Notes: generated by a model from the sequence alone, not told the origin. A DNA stretch of 64,000 bases from Spirulina sp. SIO3F2 (GCA_010672165.1 JAAHHN010000008.1:1-64000), one strand, 5' to 3'; numbered from the stretch's first letter, positions 9,642-20,821 are shown. A program made the numbers and translations.

Positions 9642-10802
9642 CTAGAACAAATCATCCTCATCGACAATCCGAATCCCCAGCAAGTCCTGCATCGCCACCA
9701 GCATTTCCTCCTGAGTCAGCTCCACCGAACCGCGACTTGGCCCTTTGAGAAAATCTTTGATTGTAATTTTGCGATCGCGGAAGTCCCTGACAAAATCCCG
9801 CATCATTTCCATATATTCAATTTCTTCCTGGGCTTCTTCGGCCATCTGCACAAAGATATCTACTCCCGCCTTCTTCGCACGGCGATAGGTTTTGAGCATA
9901 TCGCCTTCTTGGGTATTGTTCCGGAGGTTACGCAGTTCGGTTTTAATCCCTTCGTATTGTTCCCGCAGCGTGTTGTTTTCCTGTTCTAGTTGTTGGCAAG
10001 CCCGTTCGAGATCATCGACTGCTTCCAGGTCGGTCTGTTCCAGTTCTCCAGATTGCTGTTGTTTTTCCAGCTCTAGCAATCGAGCAAAGTCTCCATCTTT
10101 ATAGGCCCGGTTGATTTCTTTCATAATTTCGGTGTGGATAGCCTGGGTGTCTTCATCACCAGCGCGATCGGGATGATAGATCGAGGCGAGGCGCAAAAAG
10201 GTTTGGCGCATATCCCGTTGGTGGGCAGGGCGATCGGGGGTGGGTTCCGGTTCAGTTGCAGACTGGGCATCTGCGAAGGGATTACCGCCAGGAAAGTCGT
10301 CAAAGGGCGGCATATCATCAAAGCCATCATCCCAATCATCGTCTTCGTCATCCGTATCAAGAGTGTTGAACCACTCTTGATTAGTACTGATCACCCCCAT
10401 CATCTGGAGTTGGGTATAGATTCGCTCCACATCTTGACGGGATTTCTTACCAAATTTGCGTTTAAAAATCTCTGCAAAAATCTGATGAATGTCGCTATCA
10501 ATGTCTTGGAGGCGTTGCATGGGAGTGGCTGCCTGTTTAAACATTTCTGAAGCGAGCGATCGAATGCCTTCGATGAAATTATCCAGCTCAGTACGCTTGC
10601 GTTTAATTTGCTTAAGCAACCATTGGCGATCCTCTTGGAGATTGAAGAACTTTTGATGGATTGGCGTTTTAGCGAGAGTTGTAGACCCTGACTCGGTAGT
10701 TCCGTCCGGTTTTGAAGATGAATCAACAGTGTCTTTTTTTTTCTTCCCAGAATAGACCCATTGATATTTTTGTTTATTTTTTTTCTTTTTTTGCTGGGCC
10801 AT
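9642..10802 (-). CDS. J-domain (DnaJ-like) protein with coiled coil
   Basis: The 386-residue protein has a Lys-rich N-terminus (AQQKKKKNKQKYQWVY), an acidic middle (near 150-165, DTDDEDDDWDD), then a J domain near residues 195-240 with the essential HPD tripeptide in SIYHPDRAGDEDTQ. Residues about 250-300 form a predicted coiled coil. HPD proteins stimulate Hsp70 ATPase, so it likely works with a DnaK. It has no Gly/Phe or zinc-finger region and is therefore a class C (type III) J protein; client unknown. It precedes gyrB on the same strand. Confidence 0.78.
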   Translation of the reverse strand: MAQQKKKKNKQKYQWVYSGKKKKDTVDSSSKPDGTTESGSTTLAKTPIHQKFFNLQEDRQWLLKQIKRKRTELDNFIEGIRSLASEMFKQAATPMQRLQDIDSDIHQIFAEIFKRKFGKKSRQDVERIYTQLQMMGVISTNQEWFNTLDTDDEDDDWDDGFDDMPPFDDFPGGNPFADAQSATEPEPTPDRPAHQRDMRQTFLRLASIYHPDRAGDEDTQAIHTEIMKEINRAYKDGDFARLLELEKQQQSGELEQTDLEAVDDLERACQQLEQENNTLREQYEGIKTELRNLRNNTQEGDMLKTYRRAKKAGVDIFVQMAEEAQEEIEYMEMMRDFVRDFRDRKITIKDFLKGPSRGSVELTQEEMLVAMQDLLGIRIVDEDDLF

Positions 10803-11389
10803 GCTCCTGAATCCTGATCAACCTTATGAAGATTGTATCAAGAGCATAGCCGATTCATAGATTAATGCTCAGCACAGGACAAAAGTTATAGGTATAGGTT
10901 AGGTTTCCTTCGTTAAACCAACACCAGCGAGGATTACAGAGAGTGTGTTGACTTACTCTGTGAGAAGCAAGCTACGCTATAGCTCTACCCAGCCTACGAA
11001 ATTATTAGGGTTTCAGAAATTTTCTGATTTTTTTATCTACTGAAAAATTTCTCAAAATCACCCTGGATGCCAGGGCTGTTTCATTCTAAATTTCGGATTT
11101 TTATGCATTAACGAAGATACTGGGTTTCAGCCTTCTGAAATTTAGTCTTTGCCGCTGTATCGCTAGATTTATGGAGTCTAAAATAGCATGTTTTCGTTGA
11201 TGCACAGAATGTCAACTATTAGAATGAAATGCCCCTGCCCTGGATGCTATATGGCTTACAAATCAAGAGTTCTATCTCTCTGGATTTCAAATTTTAGACT
11301 TGATTTTAAAACCATATGCAAGGTTTTTGCTCTCAATGCCTCAAAAACCTTGCCCTTGCTGTGCTCAAAAAGTCTTTATTCCGTAAGCA
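10803..11389. other. Gene-free region upstream of the J-domain gene
   Basis: No supported gene. The stretch includes the 101-bp inverted-repeat element at 11104-11204 and a longer imperfect inversion: CACCCTGGATGCCAGGG near 11060 against CCCTGCCCTGGATGC near 11234, with matching CATTCTAAAT/AGAATGAAA arms. An 88-codon open frame at 11188 runs through this repeat structure and lacks coding character. Confidence 0.5.
11104..11204. repeat. Inverted-repeat (MITE-like) element, family E
   Basis: The ends TGCATTAACGAAGATA and, in reverse, TGCATCAACGAAAACA form terminal inverted repeats around about 70 bp. One end, TTCGTTGATGCACAG, recurs at 48124, so it is dispersed. No open frame is contained. Confidence 0.5.
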
Positions 11390-11558
11390 TTACAGCTTTT
11401 TTCGGCAAGCCCTACTTAGATTCCAAGCATCAACATATTCAGGCTTGGTTTTAATCACTTCTTCATAGAAAGCGATCGGTTCTCCAATTTTTCCTAAATC
11501 ACTCAAAAAAACATCACGGTTAGACCAATAATCAGCATATTCAGGATTTATTTTGATT
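11390..11558 (-). pseudogene. TPR-repeat protein remnant
   Basis: Read on the minus strand from about 11558 to a TAA at 11390, one frame gives NPEYADYWSNRDVFLSDLG and then GEPIAFYEEVIKTKPEYVDAWN, one and a half tetratricopeptide repeats of the usual cyanobacterial type. It is preceded by an in-frame TGA and ends in unrelated residues, so it is a fragment of a decayed gene. No other part was found nearby. Confidence 0.6.
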
Positions 11559-11770
11559 CACTAGATTTAACCACATGCGCCACCGCTGCCGCTGTACAAA
11601 CCCCTGGCTCTCCCGCCACAATGAACCTTGCCCTCTGACTGATCCACCTGGCTCAGGAGTTTACAGCTATGTTGTCATCCCCTGAACTTATGCTGATGAG
11701 AACTACTATATCGCAATCGCCGCACCACGAGATATAAACTGTTCTGGAAATTACTCAAAGCTAATTCACT

Positions 11771-13927
11771 TCAATCAACTGTGAGCACAGTCCTGCGTAT
11801 GGGTAACATAACCAAAAAAGTCGTCCCCAATCCTGGAGTTGAGTCACACTGAATTGTGCCACCATGACGCTCAACTACAATGGCATAGCTAACGGATAGA
11901 CCCAAACCCGTCCCCTCACCAACCGCCTTTGTTGTGAAGAACGGATCAAAAATCTTTTTGCGGGTTGCCTCAGACATTCCCAAACCATTATCCGCGATCG
12001 CAATCACAATACCTTCTGCCTCTGTTTGCTGAGTGCTAATTGTGATTTCAGGCTTAAACATCGCACTTTGTTCGCTCATCTCGATGAGTGCATCAATTGC
12101 ATTACTAATCAAGTTAAGAAAAACTTGATTGAGCTGCCCTGGAAAACATTCAATATTGGGGATAGAGTCATAATCTTTGCAGATTCTAATTTCAGGATGC
12201 TGTGATGTTGCCTTCAAGCGATGTTGCAAAATCATGATGGTATTATCCAGGCCTTCATGAATATCAGCAATCTTGAAATCCGATTCATCCAATCTCGAAA
12301 AATTACGCATACTGAGAACAATGTCTTGAATTCGAGTTGTTCCCAGCTTGATTGACTTGAGAATATTCAACAAGTCAGCTTGAAGATAAGCGATATCAAT
12401 CTCAGCTTTATAATCTGTGATTTTCGAGGTTTCCACTGGATATTCTTGGGCATAAAGTGAACATAAACCGAGAAGATATTGAGCATAGGTTCGGAGATGT
12501 TCCAGATTACCATGAATAAAATTGACTGGGTTATTGACCTCGTGAGCAATTCCTGCAACCATCTGACCCAAGCCGGCCATTTTTTCGGTTTGAATCAGTT
12601 GAGCTTGGGTTTGTTTGAGCTTAGAAAGGGTAGTTTCTAAGACTTTATTCTTGGACTCAACTTCTTGCGTCCGTATGCTCACTTTTTCCTCAAGCGTACG
12701 GCTATAGTTTGCTAATTGGGTATAAGCTTTTTGCAATTCTTGAGTCATTTCATTGAAGGTTTTGGCTAACAAGCCAATCTCATTATTCGCTAAAATAGGT
12801 GCGGTTTCTAGGTTGCTTATGTTTCCTGTTTTGACCTTGGCTTCGACCAAATGTGCGGTGTTGGCGATCGCCAAAATGGGTCTGAGAATTTGTTGGCCTA
12901 ATAACACAATGCCAATCATTAACAGTGCAGCTAAACCCAAACCTGCAAAAACAATGCGTCTTGCTAGCTGGCGGGCAAGCGCAAACGCTTCCCGTTGCTC
13001 GACTTCAACCAAAAATGCTACATTTTGCTGCGCGAGCCAACGGTATGCACCAATTACGGGAACGCCCCGATAATTGAGATATAGTCCCGTTCCATTATTG
13101 CCCGCAATGGCAGCGCTAATTCCTGGACTTTCCACCCCTTCAGGAAAGTCTTCAGAACTGAACTCCTCGGCCGAAACGAATACATGCCGGGAGTGGTAGC
13201 TACTTCCCAAATCTGCCACCAAGTAGCTTTCTCCTGCACCCTCTAAACCTTGATTGTTACGGATAATGCCATCCAGCTCGTCCAGATTCAGATGCGCGGC
13301 TAATATCCCCAGGCTTTGTCCAGCTTCGTTCAGAATGGGGGTGGTAAACGTAACCGTTGGCTTGTTGGTGTCCGGGGATGGATAAAAGTTGGCTGTGATA
13401 TTCTGCGACGCTGTTGAGATTACTTCACTGTGCTCAATTGTGGTTTCGTAGCGCCCGACCCTCTGGCTATCCGTTGACATCAGGATGCGGCCACTACGAG
13501 AGAGCACAAACATCTCTTTGAAGCCGATACCATTACGAATCAAACCCTTTAGAGAGGCTTGCAAATTGTCCGATGCAGCTTGATGGGCGGGCTCATCCCT
13601 TGGGGTACTCAGTACTGTTATGGTTTGCCGATTAATTTCTGGCAGTGTTGAGAGTGCGAGCAACGAATCACGGCGATCGGTTAGCCAACGGTTGAGTTCA
13701 TTTTCTTTGAGCGCAGCGACAGCGGTAAGCCGCTGAAACACTGAAGCTTTAAGGGATTGACGCGCTTGCTGAAAGGCGATCGCCGCCACTAAGGCAACAA
13801 TGGTGATCGAAAGCAGGGAAAACGAGCCGACCAATTGAATGAGTAGGCGGGTTTTCCATAGTTTGAACATGATGCCGATATCAAGGGGTCTACTCGAAGG
13901 TAGATCACGATTGATCACCTCAGTCAT
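11771..13927 (-). CDS. Transmembrane sensor histidine kinase (dCACHE-HAMP-HisKA-HATPase)
   Basis: The 718-residue kinase has a membrane segment near 28-50, a periplasmic double-Cache-type sensor (about 55-320), a second membrane segment (about 325-350), HAMP (345-400), a coiled coil, the phosphoacceptor helix in [15 protein letters not shown] (His near 463), and a HATPase domain with NAIDAL (N box), DNGLGM and [18 protein letters not shown]. Cache domains bind small extracellular ligands, so it probably senses a solute. No receiver or regulator gene is adjacent. A solute-binding lipoprotein gene lies directly upstream on the same strand (148 bp), which may be functionally linked. Confidence 0.88.
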   Translation of the reverse strand: MTEVINRDLPSSRPLDIGIMFKLWKTRLLIQLVGSFSLLSITIVALVAAIAFQQARQSLKASVFQRLTAVAALKENELNRWLTDRRDSLLALSTLPEINRQTITVLSTPRDEPAHQAASDNLQASLKGLIRNGIGFKEMFVLSRSGRILMSTDSQRVGRYETTIEHSEVISTASQNITANFYPSPDTNKPTVTFTTPILNEAGQSLGILAAHLNLDELDGIIRNNQGLEGAGESYLVADLGSSYHSRHVFVSAEEFSSEDFPEGVESPGISAAIAGNNGTGLYLNYRGVPVIGAYRWLAQQNVAFLVEVEQREAFALARQLARRIVFAGLGLAALLMIGIVLLGQQILRPILAIANTAHLVEAKVKTGNISNLETAPILANNEIGLLAKTFNEMTQELQKAYTQLANYSRTLEEKVSIRTQEVESKNKVLETTLSKLKQTQAQLIQTEKMAGLGQMVAGIAHEVNNPVNFIHGNLEHLRTYAQYLLGLCSLYAQEYPVETSKITDYKAEIDIAYLQADLLNILKSIKLGTTRIQDIVLSMRNFSRLDESDFKIADIHEGLDNTIMILQHRLKATSQHPEIRICKDYDSIPNIECFPGQLNQVFLNLISNAIDALIEMSEQSAMFKPEITISTQQTEAEGIVIAIADNGLGMSEATRKKIFDPFFTTKAVGEGTGLGLSVSYAIVVERHGGTIQCDSTPGLGTTFLVMLPIRRTVLTVD

Positions 13928-14075
13928 TTCAGTGAGTCCTACGCACTTCTATGCTTAAGGCACAACCCAGAGCCATTGGACGAGCAGATTGGGTCTATTG
14001 TCTAATGCTACTTCCAACTTCGTTATAACGCCGAGTTTCTCATCCGACCGAGTGTGAAGTCCTTGGGTGCTCTCT

Positions 14076-15482
14076 CTACAATTTCCCCGATTCTTCAGCT
14101 TCCCATGCCTGGAAGATTTTCTCAATTTGAGCGATCGCCTCATCTGCTGCCACTTCCGGTGAGACCCCATCAACAACAATCCGCTCAATGGCCTTGGGCC
14201 AAACTGTTTCCGATTGAACCTGTGTATAGGTCGCATTTCGTGTTTGGGGCATAGAGCGCGTCTTGCCCTGGTGTTGTTGTGCGCCTGCAAAAATATGGGG
14301 GTCTGCTGGATCATTCCAAAAGTCTTGGGCGCGGATCTCGGGTATCACCGGGAAGTAGCGTCCAAACGATTGTTCTAAATAGTTACTCAAATGTTGAGGT
14401 TGAACGAGATAGGTCAGAAACTCCTTGGCAAGCTCCGGGTTAGAAGCGGCCGTAAACACGACCACCTGCTTCACATCCACAAGATGTGTCATGGGTTCAC
14501 CATCCGGTTCCTGAGGAAAGGGAATGGTCACAAGTTGGTCGTAATAAATCTCGGGGTCTTCACGCTGGGAAGCGGGAATCGAGAGGGTGGGATTGATCGC
14601 GAGCAGAGTTTGGCGATTCAGAATAGCAGTATTATTATCTCCCGCAGTCCAGTCTGAGGCGGCAGGCGGTACAAAACCTTGGTGATAAAACTCAGTGTAC
14701 CAACGCAGGGCTGCCACAATGTTTTGACGCAGTTGCGGCACATCCAACCGTAGGTTGCCATTTTCATCCATCAATTCCACATCATGGGCTTCCAGAATTT
14801 GTTCAAAAATTAAATAGGTATCAATGGATTCCACAGACATCGGTAAACCCAGGGCATAGAGGTCAGTTTGACCTTGAGCACGGAGCTGGGCTTGGGCTTG
14901 TTGCCAAAAGTCCCAAAACGCATCCCACTCTGAGGGGATATCTGCTGCGGTGAAACCGGCTTCAGAGAGGAGATCGCGCCAATAGTGAAGGTGAATCGTT
15001 TGTTGTTGAATCGGAACAGCGTAAACTGAGCGCGTCTGTTCCACTTGGTTGTAAAGCGTGACAGCTTGTAGGGCAGCGGGACTAAAAATTTCTTGTTGGG
15101 GCTTGACCACATCTGACAGGTCAAGCAGTAGACCATCCCAAGCCCAGCGCGGGATGTGCCCCGCATCAGCTTGGTTACTGAAGAACACATCGGGCACGTC
15201 TCCAGACTGGCGTGCCAGTTCTATTTTTTTGAGGATATCGTCCTGACCCACAATGATTAGCTCAGCAGTAGTATCCGTCTTTGCGGCCCAATCTTCAACC
15301 AATTGTTGGATCGCTTCATCTTCTTGGGGATAGTGGCTTTGATTCCACCAAATCGTTAATTTGTCTTCTGGACTGGAGCGAGGGGTTTCAATGTTGAGTT
15401 CTGAGGTATTTGAGGTGCAGCCTGCCCATAAGACAGCCAGCGTCAACAGGATGAATATTGGAGAGCGTCGTTTGATGTTCAT
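14076..15482 (-). CDS. Extracellular solute-binding lipoprotein (family 1, sugar type)
   Basis: The 468-residue protein has a lipoprotein signal with lipobox LWAGC (Cys near 22), followed by the family-1 ABC binding-protein fold: LTIWWNQSHYPQEDEAIQQL, then DVPDVFFSNQADAGHIPRWA, FGLPMSVESID-like ligand region, and a C-terminal PEVAADEAIAQIEKIFQ helix typical of sugar-binding proteins. In the family it delivers sugars to an ABC permease. No permease or ATPase gene is next to it, so it is an orphan or serves a distant transporter. It lies just upstream of the Cache sensor kinase on the same strand. Confidence 0.85.
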   Translation of the reverse strand: MNIKRRSPIFILLTLAVLWAGCTSNTSELNIETPRSSPEDKLTIWWNQSHYPQEDEAIQQLVEDWAAKTDTTAELIIVGQDDILKKIELARQSGDVPDVFFSNQADAGHIPRWAWDGLLLDLSDVVKPQQEIFSPAALQAVTLYNQVEQTRSVYAVPIQQQTIHLHYWRDLLSEAGFTAADIPSEWDAFWDFWQQAQAQLRAQGQTDLYALGLPMSVESIDTYLIFEQILEAHDVELMDENGNLRLDVPQLRQNIVAALRWYTEFYHQGFVPPAASDWTAGDNNTAILNRQTLLAINPTLSIPASQREDPEIYYDQLVTIPFPQEPDGEPMTHLVDVKQVVVFTAASNPELAKEFLTYLVQPQHLSNYLEQSFGRYFPVIPEIRAQDFWNDPADPHIFAGAQQHQGKTRSMPQTRNATYTQVQSETVWPKAIERIVVDGVSPEVAADEAIAQIEKIFQAWEAEESGKL

Positions 15483-15500
15483 ATGTGAAGTCAGCTATTG

Positions 15501-15579
15501 AGGCGTTGCTGAACGTGCAAGGGAATCACGTTCATCTTCTTGTTCTCAGCATATCCACAATTCTCTTTTCAGCAACGCT
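15501..15579. repeat. Inverted-repeat element, family D (GGCGTTGCTGAA ends), copy 1
   Basis: Ends AGGCGTTGCTGAACGTG and, in reverse, AGCGTTGCTGAAAAGAG enclose about 45 bp. Related ends occur at 31164 and 56127-56230. The element lies between the solute-binding protein gene and ispH; the rest of that 377-bp gap shows no other feature. Confidence 0.55.
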
Positions 15580-15859
15580 AGGATTTGCCATCTAACTGAC
15601 GACACGCTCCAGAATCGAGCAAAATCAATTGGTCTATACAGCGGCAACTGACCCTGTGAGAAGTGTCCCGATGGGTATTCCGCTCAAGCTAACAGTTGAA
15701 CGATTATGCTGCACCTGACTATAGCCCACTCACCTCAACAAACCCAGACCTAGCCCACTCCAGATTACAATCTCCTGTAGGTGCATTGCGTTTGACGCAA
15801 TACTCTCTGTTAACCACACCCCAGGCTGCTGTTTGCGAGCGTTCAACCGGATTTAACCC

Positions 15860-17074
15860 ATGTCAACAACTCAAACCACTGATACCAAAGCCTTTAAACG
15901 CGCCCTTAACCATTCTGACAACTACCACCGCAAAGGCTTTGGCCACGAAGCAGAAGTGGCAGGCGCGATGCAAACCGAATATCAAAGCAGCCTCATTCAA
16001 CTGATTCGGGAGCAGGGGTATCAACTCACTCGGGGGGAGGTGACTCTGCATCTGGCGGAATCCTTTGGATTTTGCTGGGGTGTAGAACGTGCCGTGGCCA
16101 TGGCCTACGAAACCCGTCAGCATTTCCCCACCGAAACCATTTGGATTACCAACGAGATTATTCACAACCCCGGTGTTAACGATCGCCTGCGCGAAATGGG
16201 CGTCAAATTTATTGAGGTGATTGAGGGGGCGAAAGACTTTTCTGTCGTCGGCCAAGGCGATGTAGTGATTTTGCCCGCTTTTGGAGCTAGTGTCTCAGAG
16301 ATGCAGCTCCTCAACGATCGCGGCTGCACCATTGTCGATACCACCTGTCCGTGGGTCTCCAAAGTCTGGAACTCAGTGGAGAAGCACAAGAAACACGATT
16401 ACACCTCGATTATTCACGGCAAATATAAACACGAAGAAACTGTTGCTACCAGCTCCTTTGCAGGTAAGTATTTGGTGGTATTGAACCTGGAGCAAGCTCA
16501 ATACGTCGCCGACTACATCCTCCATGGGGGCGATCGCAGCGAATTCCTCGCCAAATTTGCCCATGCCCATTCCGCAGACTTTAATCCCGATATCGATCTT
16601 GTTCGGGTCGGCGTAGCCAACCAAACCACCATGCTCAAGAGCGAAACTGAGGCCTTGGGCAAGCTCTTCGAGCACACCATGCTCCAAAAATATGGGCCGA
16701 TCGAACTAAACCAACATTTTATGAGCTTCAACACGATCTGTGATGCCACCCAAGAGCGGCAAGATGCCATGTTTGGTTTGGTGGACAAAACGCTGGATTT
16801 GATGATCGTGATCGGCGGCTTTAACTCTTCCAACACCACCCACCTGCAAGAAATTGCGATCGAGCGGGGTATCCCCTCTTATCACATCGATAGCAGCGAT
16901 CGCATTCTTTCGGCTGATTGCATCGAACATAAACCTCTGGGCGCAGCGATCACTCAAACTGAGCATTGGTTGCCAGCAGGCAAGCTAAATGTGGGCATCA
17001 CGTCAGGCGCTTCAACACCAGACAAGGCAGTAGAAGCAGTGATGGAGAAGATTTTGGCGTTCAAGACCCAATAA
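15860..17074 (+). CDS. ispH: 4-hydroxy-3-methylbut-2-enyl diphosphate reductase
   Basis: IspH catalyses the last step of the MEP pathway, reducing HMBPP to IPP and DMAPP with a [4Fe-4S] cluster. The 404-residue length matches the cyanobacterial/plastid form. Cluster cysteines are visible at 72 ([10 protein letters not shown]), 163 ([11 protein letters not shown]) and 294 ([13 protein letters not shown]). The ATG at 15860 fits the family, with the usual extended N-terminus before [15 protein letters not shown]. The products feed carotenoids, phytol and quinones. Convergent with creD, 19 bp apart. Confidence 0.96.
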   Translation: MSTTQTTDTKAFKRALNHSDNYHRKGFGHEAEVAGAMQTEYQSSLIQLIREQGYQLTRGEVTLHLAESFGFCWGVERAVAMAYETRQHFPTETIWITNEIIHNPGVNDRLREMGVKFIEVIEGAKDFSVVGQGDVVILPAFGASVSEMQLLNDRGCTIVDTTCPWVSKVWNSVEKHKKHDYTSIIHGKYKHEETVATSSFAGKYLVVLNLEQAQYVADYILHGGDRSEFLAKFAHAHSADFNPDIDLVRVGVANQTTMLKSETEALGKLFEHTMLQKYGPIELNQHFMSFNTICDATQERQDAMFGLVDKTLDLMIVIGGFNSSNTTHLQEIAIERGIPSYHIDSSDRILSADCIEHKPLGAAITQTEHWLPAGKLNVGITSGASTPDKAVEAVMEKILAFKTQ

Positions 17075-17092
17075 CGCCTTGAGCATGTCCCA

Positions 17093-18553
17093 TCATTTAT
17101 TGCTGGATTCTCCCACTTGCTGGGGATTGGCCCAATCCACATTGCGCGTAAAGAACATCACAATGCCCAAGAATACAAATAATCCAAGGGAACCAATGAG
17201 GAGGGAAAAATCTTGGTGGGCGAGCACTACATAGAGATAGCCATAGAGCGCGACCTGTGTCACACCAATAACCCCACCCCGACGGTTGGCCTTGAGCACC
17301 GCGATCGAATAGCTGGTAATCATCACTGCCACTGCCACACTCGCTGTCAGATACGCTGACTGAAAGCCGATGTGTTCTGAGAGCGCCAACTGCAAGAGAT
17401 AAAACAGACTCATTGCCGTCCCCACTAACAGGTATTGCAGCGGGTGGACACGCAACGGCACAATCACCTCAAAGAGCCAGAAGACCGCAAAGGTGAGCAC
17501 CAGGAAGATAAAGTTGTATTTGATGCTGCGTTCAACCATTCGGTAATTGTCCACTGGCGCGATCAAGTCCACCCCAAACAGCGACTGTTGCACCAAATCC
17601 GAGGCGATGGGGTTCTCGTTATTCCAGTATTGGGCATAGCTACGACCTAGAGAGGGAATGCTCCAGTTTGCCGTAAAGCCATCGATGTTGACCGTGCGAT
17701 CGCTCGGCAGCCAAGGACCCTGAAAGCTGGGATCTGGCCAATCGGAAGTGAGCTTGACCTGGGTCACGCGCCCAAACGGCGCAAAGTAAACGCTCTGACT
17801 GCCTTTGATCTGCAAGGGGAGTTCAAACTTGAAGGTTTCACCTTCCATGCGATCGCGTAGAGGTACGTGGATGCCAGGAATATTGATGCTGTCGGAATTA
17901 ACACTATTAGGGTCGTTTGGAGTAGGCACCCATTCACGCTGGTTATAGGGTTGAGCCGTCGTTGTCTGAATTTTGGGGGCGTTATCCGCCATTGTGCCCT
18001 GACCCGGCTCTAGGGGAATTTCTTGCTTATTCCAGAGCACAATGCCTTGGTTTTGAATAGCGCGAGTATCGGCAATCTGGATGCTCAGTTCCGCTTCATC
18101 CCAGAGCACATCCTCAGGTTTAACATCCCAGTTCGTAAAGGGACGTCCAAATTGACCTTTAATGGTCAAGTCGGCTTGGTAAACCGGAACTTCAAATAGT
18201 CCCCGATAGCGGACTTCTGTGGTTAAGTTGCCCGCGATCGTCAGGTCGTCGGCAAGGAACGTAGCCTGTTTGCGGATGGTTTGCACGTCATCCCCCGATC
18301 CAGTACGGACAATGTAAGGGATGTTGAGCTGGGGGCCGATAAAGGTCTGGGGATCACCCCACTTTTCAGTGATGTCGCTGGTTGCAGCTTGGTAGTTCTG
18401 CTGGCGTTCATAGACCAGATTTTGCAAAAAGACGATGGGAATTTGCAGCACCAAGATCAACAAGGTAACAATCAGAATGCGGGTAAATTGCGAGTTCAAG
18501 ATACGGCTAATAAGCGTACCGAGGGCATTGACGGTGTTGTTGCTGTTGGTCAT
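17093..18553 (-). CDS. creD: CreD-type inner membrane protein
   Basis: The 486-residue protein has one N-terminal membrane helix (ILIVTLLILVLQIPIVFL), a large periplasmic domain (about 50-345), and five or six C-terminal membrane helices starting near 355 (YNFIFLVLTFAVFWLFEV, then PLQYLLVGTAMSLFYLLQLA). YKFIFL/ALSEHIGF-type motifs are typical of CreD, a cell-envelope integrity protein linked in proteobacteria to the CreBC system. No creBC genes are near, so the regulator is unknown. Convergent with ispH. Confidence 0.88.
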   Translation of the reverse strand: MTNSNNTVNALGTLISRILNSQFTRILIVTLLILVLQIPIVFLQNLVYERQQNYQAATSDITEKWGDPQTFIGPQLNIPYIVRTGSGDDVQTIRKQATFLADDLTIAGNLTTEVRYRGLFEVPVYQADLTIKGQFGRPFTNWDVKPEDVLWDEAELSIQIADTRAIQNQGIVLWNKQEIPLEPGQGTMADNAPKIQTTTAQPYNQREWVPTPNDPNSVNSDSINIPGIHVPLRDRMEGETFKFELPLQIKGSQSVYFAPFGRVTQVKLTSDWPDPSFQGPWLPSDRTVNIDGFTANWSIPSLGRSYAQYWNNENPIASDLVQQSLFGVDLIAPVDNYRMVERSIKYNFIFLVLTFAVFWLFEVIVPLRVHPLQYLLVGTAMSLFYLLQLALSEHIGFQSAYLTASVAVAVMITSYSIAVLKANRRGGVIGVTQVALYGYLYVVLAHQDFSLLIGSLGLFVFLGIVMFFTRNVDWANPQQVGESSNK

Positions 18554-18815
18554 TACTGAAAAAAGGGGGAATCGACTTGAGGAAGACTGAGCACAGATAG
18601 CTGGTGTGAGCCCCCAGGCTACGCCGATCCTTAAATATTAAGGGGGAAGGGGAGATCATAAGAATTGGAGAAATGCTTCAGTCCAACTTCATTACTCGTC
18701 CTATCGGCCATTCTGAATAATTTTGGGCATACCACTCACCTCAGTATCAAAAATGGTAATGCTGACGCTTGCTACAATAGAGAACTAAAATTCTGTCTGT
18801 TGCCCCCAATAGCCC

Positions 18816-20186
18816 ATGACCGCTCCGCGCAAATACCACATCACCACCTTCGGCTGCCAGATGAACAAAGCCGACTCCGAGCGCATGGCAGGCATACTCG
18901 ATCGCCTCGGCATGAACTGGGCAGAAGACCCCAATCAGGCGGATGTGATCCTCTACAACACCTGCACGATCCGCGACAACGCCGAGCAAAAAGTCTATTC
19001 TTACCTGGGGCGACAGGCCAAGCGCAAACATCAGCAGCCCGATCTAACTCTGATCGTAGCGGGGTGCGTTGCTCAACAAGAAGGTGAACAACTCCTGCGT
19101 CGAGTGCCGGAACTCGATTTAGTAATGGGACCCCAACATGCCAACCGCTTGGATGACCTGCTGGAGCAAGTGTTTGCGGGCAATCAGGTGGTGGCTACTG
19201 AACCCATTGAAATTATCGAAGATATCACCAAGCCCCGCCGGGAGAGCACAATCACGGCGTGGGTCAACGTAATCTATGGCTGCAATGAACGCTGCACCTA
19301 TTGTGTGGTGCCGGGAGTGCGAGGGGTGGAACAGTCCCGAACCCCCGAAGCGATTCGCCAGGAGATGGTCGAACTGGGTCGCCAGGGCTACAAAGAAGTG
19401 ACGCTGCTGGGGCAAAACATCGATGCGTATGGGCGGGATCTGCCAGGGAGTACAGCCGAAGGACGCCATCAGCATACCCTCACGGATCTACTCTACTTTG
19501 TCCATGATGTCCCGGGTATTGAGCGGATTCGCTTTGCGACGAGCCACCCGCGTTATTTCACAGAACGGCTGATTCGGGCTTGTCAAGAATTACCGAAAGT
19601 CTGTGAGCATTTCCACATTCCGTTCCAGTCGGGGGATAACGCCGTGCTCAAGGCTATGGCACGGGGCTACACCCAAGAAAAATACCGCCGTATTATCGAC
19701 AAAATTCGCCACTATATGCCCGATGCGGCGATTAGTGCGGATGCGATCGCAGGTTTTCCTGGGGAAACGGAGGAACAATTCCAAAACACACTTCAACTGG
19801 TGGCGGATATTGGCTTTGATCAGCTCAATACGGCAGCCTATTCTCCTCGGCCCGGCACCCCTGCTGCCCTCTGGGAGAATCAACTTTCGGAGGACGTGAA
19901 GCGCGATCGCCTCCAACGGCTGAATCGGCTTGTGGAAGTCAAGGCTGCTGAACGATCTCAACGTTACCAAGATCGCATCGAGCAAGTCCTGGTGGAAGGT
20001 CAAAACCCCAAAGACCCCAGCCAAGTGATGGGGCGCACCCGTGGCAATCGTTTGGTCTTTTTCCCCGGTGCGATCGCACAACTTCAAGGCCAAATTATTG
20101 ATGTGGAAATCACCCAAGTGCGGGCTTTTAGCCTGACTGGGATACCCATTGGGACATCGCTCACAGGAGCAGTCGCTGTTTTATAG
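18816..20186 (+). CDS. miaB: tRNA-2-methylthio-N6-dimethylallyladenosine synthase
   Basis: MiaB is a radical-SAM enzyme that methylthiolates i6A37 of tRNAs reading UNN codons. The 456 residues show the UPF0004 cluster cysteines 14 ([12 protein letters not shown]), 50 (NTCTIRD) and 84 (VAGCVAQ), the radical-SAM cysteines 154, 158 and 161 (GCNERCTYC), and a C-terminal TRAM domain ([20 protein letters not shown]). The ATG at 18816 is followed by the family opening [12 protein letters not shown]. Usual length. It stands alone; upstream 262 bp have no clear feature. Confidence 0.96.
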   Translation: MTAPRKYHITTFGCQMNKADSERMAGILDRLGMNWAEDPNQADVILYNTCTIRDNAEQKVYSYLGRQAKRKHQQPDLTLIVAGCVAQQEGEQLLRRVPELDLVMGPQHANRLDDLLEQVFAGNQVVATEPIEIIEDITKPRRESTITAWVNVIYGCNERCTYCVVPGVRGVEQSRTPEAIRQEMVELGRQGYKEVTLLGQNIDAYGRDLPGSTAEGRHQHTLTDLLYFVHDVPGIERIRFATSHPRYFTERLIRACQELPKVCEHFHIPFQSGDNAVLKAMARGYTQEKYRRIIDKIRHYMPDAAISADAIAGFPGETEEQFQNTLQLVADIGFDQLNTAAYSPRPGTPAALWENQLSEDVKRDRLQRLNRLVEVKAAERSQRYQDRIEQVLVEGQNPKDPSQVMGRTRGNRLVFFPGAIAQLQGQIIDVEITQVRAFSLTGIPIGTSLTGAVAVL

Positions 20187-20821
20187 GGAATTGCTTGATT
20201 CTAGAGTGTGGCATTAGAGGCTGTTGCCAGTCAGATCACAAATTATTACGATGCGTCGTTTGCTACCTTTCTGTCGTTCTTTGAGTCAGGCGTACTCTCA
20301 AGCTTAGGCTACTGCTTATACTTATATACATAAGTTATCGGTCTATACATTTTGGCTATCTCGCCCCCTACATCCCCCAATTCTGGAGGACTTTAAACTC
20401 TGCTCTCCTCCCAAAATTGGAGGGATAAAGGGGGGTAAAAGCAGCATTTTGAGTATGGTTCCGAGATGCGTATAAGCGTTAGCAAGCTTGGGAGAGGGAG
20501 TTTGAGTCTAGCCCTCCTTCTCCCAATGGGGATGTAGCAATAGCTTCCCGAAGAGTGGGCAACGATGTAGAAATATCAAAGTGGGTTGCTCTCGTTTTAT
20601 CCTCTATCAACGAAAATTTACACCTTGTCTGTAAATTCCAGCCAAGTGAGTAACCTTGTTATGATGAAATGAGTCAGATAGTGTGGGATTAGCCTGAAAG
20701 TACCAGCTAGAGTAATGGTGAGCGAGCGATTAAACAACGTTGTTTAGCCCAAACACGTTAATATGCGGTCGATTCACTGCCATGTTTAGAGTCGGGAACT
20801 GTAAAGCAACCCAGAAAGGTC
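20187..20821. other. Gene-free region between miaB and the GAF-PAS kinase
   Basis: The stretch contains a dispersed hairpin-type repeat at about 20363-20437 (CCCCCAATTCTGGAGGA facing CCCAAAATTGGAGGGA), a segment near 20541-20565 (GCTTCCCGAAGAGTGGGCAACG) that recurs in similar form at 31407 (CTTCTCGAAGAGTGGGTAACG), and a 16-bp palindrome at 20731 listed separately. No gene seen. Confidence 0.6.
20731..20746. promoter_or_regulatory. 16-bp palindrome TAAACAACGTTGTTTA, candidate operator
   Basis: TAAACAACGTTGTTTA is perfectly self-complementary and ends 75 bp before the kinase ATG at 20822. Its symmetry and place suit a dimeric repressor site. The binding protein is unknown and I saw no second copy. 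Confidence 0.35.

Noticed and set aside
11188-11454. 88-codon plus-strand ORF
   Set aside because: Overlaps inverted repeats and the minus-strand TPR remnant; no ribosome site and no protein-like pattern.
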